In this document: positions 5,602 to 8,643 of the stretch, piece after piece
Numbering within the stretch: position 1 is the stretch's first letter
Layout: each line of letters opens with the position of its first letter
Source: Candidatus Helarchaeota archaeon
Lineage (GTDB): Archaea > Asgardarchaeota > Lokiarchaeia > Helarchaeales > HEL-GB-A
Assembly: GCA_016840125.1 (NCBI GenBank)
Contig: JAEOSY010000167.1
Location: 1 to 8,643, forward strand
DNA: 8,643 nucleotides
Reading direction: 5' to 3'
Notes under the pieces: generated by a model
The model's database searches: none
What the model saw: the letters and a program-made list of their open reading frames with translations, nothing else
Told to the model about the DNA's origin: nothing
Made by a program: the position numbers and the translations under genes

Positions 5602-7122
5602 ATGGTGGTAGCTCAAGATGAGTTTTACGTAAAATATTGTAAATTTTTTCATATTAGTGGTCTTTTTAAAAAGTTAGGTCAGAAAATTTTGAGTAAAAAA
5701 CTGTCTGGAATTGCTGATTACCTTAATAGAAGGTACGCACTTTTACCAAAAGAGATTATGGCTGCTTGTGCGGGAACTTTTCTTTTAACTTTCATCCCAT
5801 TAATGATCTTACTTCTTCAAGTCCATCTCGTAATAGGATTCATCATTCCCGTTTTCGTGAGTTATTTAACAGCCTATAGCGTTTTCAATTATCCCATAGC
5901 GAAATATAATCAAATACAACGCATACTCTTGCAATATAGTGATCTAGCATTTCAGGATCTGACTTTGATCTTAAATACTACAAACTCTATTTTTGATGCT
6001 GTCCAATTTCTATCAAAAGCGCGATATCCTGTTCTTTCTGAGAAATTTAGTGATATTCTCTTCGAAATAACATTCAATCGTAAATCTCCTGAATTTTTGA
6101 TCAATCAGTTTATCTATGAGTTGCCTTCCGGGGAATTAAAGGAACGTTTGTTGACGATTATGGCTACAAATTTTCAGCCTGACAAGCTCCTGAACCAAAT
6201 GGAAATTCTTGCGGGAGAAAAAAGGTTGGAATACTCAATAGCTACTGAGCAACTAGAAAATAAACTACTAATTTTAATGGCAATATGTTTGTTTCTTCCT
6301 ATGGTTTTTGGCTTGTTCCTTTCTTTCTTGGGAACTACTGGAAACTACCTATCTTTGATTATTTTTCCTCTTTTTATTGTATCAATACATAAATTAAAAG
6401 ACCGAACTATGAAGAACCAATTCGAATTATTTGGAGAAAATAGCGCATTAGAAACGGGTGAATTAGGTAGTGGGGATTCTGAAATGATAGAGTTCTTGAA
6501 TTTTTTAACCCATTTTGGAAATGAATTAAAACGAAAATTACCTCCGGAAATTGCCCTATTGAAGGCGTATACTGCTTATCAGGGCGTCTTGTCTCGATTG
6601 ATTAAGCAATGCTGTATCGAAGTTTTTTGTGGAGGCGGTTCATTTGAAGAGGGTTGGAGCCTGTTGAAGGAGGGCCTTAATAATTCACAAGTAAATTTCC
6701 TCATGAACCTCATAACTAGGATGGTGGAAAAGAGTTCCAGTGAGGCAGGAGAACGAATCATCTCAACTCTCCAACAAATGAAAGTGAATCGGGAATTGAT
6801 TAGAGAACGTGAGAGTATCATAAAAGCTCAGCAATTTAAAATAAAATTTCTAATTTTTATTATGGCTGGGGTCATAGGATTAATCGCTGGATTAACACCA
6901 ATGCTGATTCAAATGGGATCTTTAATCTCACTCCCTGAAAGTGCAGTAGAGGTTCACTTCTTTGATTCCTTTCCAATAACGCTGAGTTTATGCCTTATGG
7001 TGATTTACTCGGGGCTCTTTTTAGCGAAGTTGGTTAAAATTCAGAGACCTGCCCGTTTTTCGCTTTGGGCATTTCTAATTTTTATCATCCTTTGTTTTAT
7101 ATCCAGTTCCTTGTTAGGTTAA
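5602..7122 (+). CDS. TadC/ArlJ-like type IV pilus assembly platform membrane protein
   Basis: This protein of about 506 residues is the likely inner-membrane platform on which the ATPase works. It has two type II secretion F-like halves. Helices lie at about 52-75 and 77-93, a cytoplasmic helical domain at 94-221, helices at 222-243 and 246-263, a second cytoplasmic domain at 264-413, and helices at 414-436, 457-477 and 486-503. Two long helical loops, each flanked by helix pairs, are typical of archaeal TadC/ArlJ proteins. The loops contain family-like segments such as LAFQDLTLILNTTNSIFDAVQFL and, in the second half, FLNFLTHFGNELKRK, which align in role. The ATG at 5602 is preferred because AGGA lies five bases upstream. 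A TTG at 5572 (GTGAT eight bases upstream, 516 residues) and a GTG at 5581 are alternatives. It lies in line with the small membrane-protein genes before and after it. Confidence 0.8.
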   Translation: MVVAQDEFYVKYCKFFHISGLFKKLGQKILSKKLSGIADYLNRRYALLPKEIMAACAGTFLLTFIPLMILLLQVHLVIGFIIPVFVSYLTAYSVFNYPIAKYNQIQRILLQYSDLAFQDLTLILNTTNSIFDAVQFLSKARYPVLSEKFSDILFEITFNRKSPEFLINQFIYELPSGELKERLLTIMATNFQPDKLLNQMEILAGEKRLEYSIATEQLENKLLILMAICLFLPMVFGLFLSFLGTTGNYLSLIIFPLFIVSIHKLKDRTMKNQFELFGENSALETGELGSGDSEMIEFLNFLTHFGNELKRKLPPEIALLKAYTAYQGVLSRLIKQCCIEVFCGGGSFEEGWSLLKEGLNNSQVNFLMNLITRMVEKSSSEAGERIISTLQQMKVNRELIRERESIIKAQQFKIKFLIFIMAGVIGLIAGLTPMLIQMGSLISLPESAVEVHFFDSFPITLSLCLMVIYSGLFLAKLVKIQRPARFSLWAFLIFIILCFISSSLLG

Positions 7123-7176
7123 CCCCTCCTTTTATTCTCATCGGATTTTATGGGGCTTATATGTGATTTTTATTGT

Positions 7177-7184
7177 GTATAATT
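7177..7184 (+). promoter_or_regulatory. Possible TATA element before the small pilin-like genes
   Basis: GTATAATT in the 117-nt gap after the TadC-like gene would start transcription near 7203-7207, about 35 nt before the ATG at 7240. A separate promoter would allow the small structural subunits to be made in excess over the motor and platform. A TGGAAT/ATTCCA inverted repeat (7192-7197 and 7212-7217) surrounds the predicted start. Confidence 0.3.
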
Positions 7185-7239
7185 GAACTGATGGAATATC
7201 TGGGATTCTAGATTCCACCTGCAAGAATGTGAAGTAGTA

Positions 7240-7428
7240 ATGAATAGTTCTGTAAGAAATTCTGATGAGATTTTACTATCAAGGGCGAGCTTGAGGCTAT
7301 TTTCGCCTATTATGGAAGAAGGTATTTTAATAGCTGTTGCCATCGTCGTGATTCTCGGAGTAATTGGAATCATCTTCGCCGTTTTTAGTTGGCTAGATAG
7401 CTCTAGTACTCTCTGGAATCAATTTTAA
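7240..7428 (+). CDS. Small single-helix pilin-like protein (62 residues or a shorter form)
   Basis: The C-terminal 38 residues hold one strongly hydrophobic helix starting MEEGILIA, followed by the tail FSWLDSSSTLWNQF. Ahead of the helix is LFSPIMEE, which closely matches FYTPIMEN in the next gene, so translation probably begins upstream of the internal ATG at 7312. Candidate starts are the ATG at 7240 (62 residues, with a polar 24-residue lead containing Arg residues) and the TTG at 7288 (46 residues). None has a convincing ribosome site. Counting from the Ser of SPIME, the Glu falls at position 5, as in mature type IV pilins, but Gly or Ala is not present before it. The Flp pilins of bacterial Tad systems are similarly tiny. 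The gene follows the TadC-like platform. The role as filament subunit is inferred. Confidence 0.5.
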   Translation: MNSSVRNSDEILLSRASLRLFSPIMEEGILIAVAIVVILGVIGIIFAVFSWLDSSSTLWNQF

Positions 7429-7474
7429 TCCCAATAAAAGGTGAATATTTAGGTAATTTGGAAGTGATTTTGAT

Positions 7475-7765
7475 ATGTTTAGTCTTACAATAGTAAATGG
7501 AAGCGGTTTGAGTGTTATTTTATTCTTTTTTCTGTATTACATCTTTACTAATTCGAATATGGATTCTAATTGGCCTCATGTAGAGTTAAAGCATGAAAAT
7601 AAGGGCGATAAAAACAATACAATGTTTTATACACCAATTATGGAGAATGCACTAACATTAGTAATAGGAATTGGGATCGTGGTAGCGCTAATTTTTCTAA
7701 TTGTTATGCTTATTGATTGGATCACTGATGGCGTTATGGATATTTTCAGTATGTTTTCAGAATAA
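7475..7765 (+). CDS. Small pilin-like membrane protein with extended N-terminus
   Basis: This is a 96-residue protein if started at 7475, where AAGTGAT (7462-7468) lies six bases before the ATG, much like the ribosome site of the GTPase gene. It has a hydrophobic stretch at about 12-25 (SVILFFFLYYIF), a polar loop at 26-49, then FYTPIMEN and a second helix at about 58-78 that ends with the acidic, aromatic tail IDWITDGVMDIFSMFSE. The segment from FYTPIM onward mirrors the preceding gene. An internal ATG at 7622 would give a 47-residue form with just the pilin-like part. The longer form would have two helices, or a signal-like first segment removed on export. It is probably a structural subunit of the same machine; function is inferred. 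Confidence 0.5.
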   Translation: MFSLTIVNGSGLSVILFFFLYYIFTNSNMDSNWPHVELKHENKGDKNNTMFYTPIMENALTLVIGIGIVVALIFLIVMLIDWITDGVMDIFSMFSE

Positions 7766-7788
7766 TTCTACAGGTGAGGAAAAATCAA

Positions 7789-8643
7789 TTGAAAGAATTC
7801 TTGAAAGAATATTTTTGGTATACACACAAACCCAAGTATTCACCATTTCTCACTAAATTATTTTGGATTATCGTAATTGAGATATGTATAATCACCGGAT
7901 GTGTTGCTGCGGAAACTTTAGGACGAATCTTTAACCCAGTCGCGGTATATCATGGTCCAGACCTTTGGATTTTTTATATAGCGGTGCAATTCATTCTCAT
8001 TTTCTATTTTTTAACGAAAGGTGGATCCGGAAAATATTACCTTTCTCTAGACCTGGTCCATCATAACATGATTGTTTTACCGGAAAGAAAACGAAAAATA
8101 CTCAAGGCAATTGCCATTTTTCAAATAGATCACATTCCAAAAAATATTGTGGTGAAAGAAGATCGAATTAGAAAAAAAATAATTGAGCAATTAGCAATTC
8201 CAGGGACTCTTCAATATATACACGACCATTTGACACTTCTTGCAGGGGTAATCCCTAATATTTCCTTTGAAATTCGAATTAAATCCAATGACATCAAATT
8301 AAGGATTTATACTTCTCTTGTTTCCAAAGATTTGGACACGCTGGCTGGAAAAATCGGGGTACTTAAAAATGTCACATCTCTTGTTTTTCAGACGGTTTTT
8401 CCTGGAATCAAATTTCAAATACTTCATGGAAATGCATTATTAGATGCATGGGCTGAAATTCTAGGTGGTTACGCTGATTACAATTATAAAATCAAAAAAA
8501 ACATAGTGGAAATAGATCGCGCTGGTGCAAATAAGTTCATAGCAGTATTAAGGATGGTTAAGCCTCCACAATTTCTAAACACTGAATCTGATAACCAGAA
8601 TACTCAGATTGGAGATTTAATCAGACATGTAATGGGATTAAAA
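7789..8643 (+). CDS. Membrane-anchored protein of unknown function, N-terminal 285 residues (runs off the window)
   Basis: The frame is open to the last base, so the C-terminus is missing. The start chosen is a TTG with AGGTGAGG (7772-7779) nine bases upstream; a GTG at 7774 would add five residues but lies inside that site. A short basic N-terminus leads into two membrane helices (about 23-45 and 58-76). A long cytoplasmic part then shows alternating strands and helices, including FEIRIKSNDIKLRIY (160-174), VFQTVFPGIKFQIL (199-212) and GNALLDAWAEILGG (214-227). Two N-terminal helices followed by an alpha/beta domain recall the N-terminal region of membrane-linked HerA/VirB4-like ATPases such as CedB, but no ATPase motif is visible in the part present. 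That comparison is a guess. It starts 24 nt after the last pilin-like gene and is probably in the same operon. Confidence 0.6.
   Translation, partial: MKEFLKEYFWYTHKPKYSPFLTKLFWIIVIEICIITGCVAAETLGRIFNPVAVYHGPDLWIFYIAVQFILIFYFLTKGGSGKYYLSLDLVHHNMIVLPERKRKILKAIAIFQIDHIPKNIVVKEDRIRKKIIEQLAIPGTLQYIHDHLTLLAGVIPNISFEIRIKSNDIKLRIYTSLVSKDLDTLAGKIGVLKNVTSLVFQTVFPGIKFQILHGNALLDAWAEILGGYADYNYKIKKNIVEIDRAGANKFIAVLRMVKPPQFLNTESDNQNTQIGDLIRHVMGLK

Noticed and set aside
6579..6821. Minus-strand 80-codon frame inside the TadC-like gene
   Set aside because: Antisense to the second cytoplasmic domain of a well-formed platform protein; no start signals.
7170..7373. Minus-strand 67-codon frame over the first small pilin-like gene
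   Set aside because: The plus strand has the pilin-like pattern shared with two other genes; the minus frame has no such support.
1..8643. CRISPR arrays, tRNA or rRNA genes, transposases and insertion-sequence ends
   Set aside because: No regularly spaced repeats, no cloverleaf-like or rRNA-like stretch and no transposase motifs were seen on either strand.

Overview
The window reads as an AT-rich archaeal chromosome segment. Core promoters look archaeal: AT-rich TATA-like boxes lie 20-50 nt before genes. Ribosome-binding sites of the AGGTGAT / GGAGG type complement the usual 16S 3' end, and GTG and TTG starts are frequent. The genes are an archaeal type IV pilus/Tad/archaellum-type secretion ATPase, a two-lobed TadC/ArlJ-like membrane platform, an MglA-like small GTPase and a roadblock-like protein. 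This mix fits archaea rich in small GTPases, such as Asgard lineages, but the lineage cannot be fixed from sequence reading alone.

Layout. Positions 1-171 hold a possible tail of an upstream gene and T-tract terminators. Positions 172-1389 (minus) encode a PP-loop ATP-pyrophosphatase of the sugar-amidotransferase/thiolation type. A divergent promoter region with an 18-bp palindrome follows. Positions 1543-2166 (plus) encode an MglA-type GTPase, and 2230-2706 (plus) a roadblock/LC7-like protein, its probable partner. Positions 2791-2910 (plus) encode a 39-residue single-helix protein. It converges on 2943-5126 (minus), a large PilB/TadA/ArlI-like ATPase. A second divergent promoter region follows, where a 9-bp inverted repeat brackets the ATPase promoter. 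Then come, all on plus, a small three-helix membrane protein (5287-5547), the TadC-like platform (5602-7122), two more tiny single-helix pilin-like proteins (7240-7428 and 7475-7765), and the first 285 residues of a two-helix membrane protein that runs off the window.

Working model (inference): 2791 to 8643 is a compact, divergent type IV filament or secretion locus. It has one cytoplasmic motor, one membrane platform, several very small pilin-like subunits and at least two unrecognised membrane components. The MglA/roadblock pair next to it resembles the bacterial MglA-MglB switch, which controls type IV pilus polarity in Myxococcus. That suggests a GTPase-regulated archaeal filament machine. 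The pilin-like genes were mostly or entirely below usual gene-calling length, and no prepilin peptidase is seen in the window.
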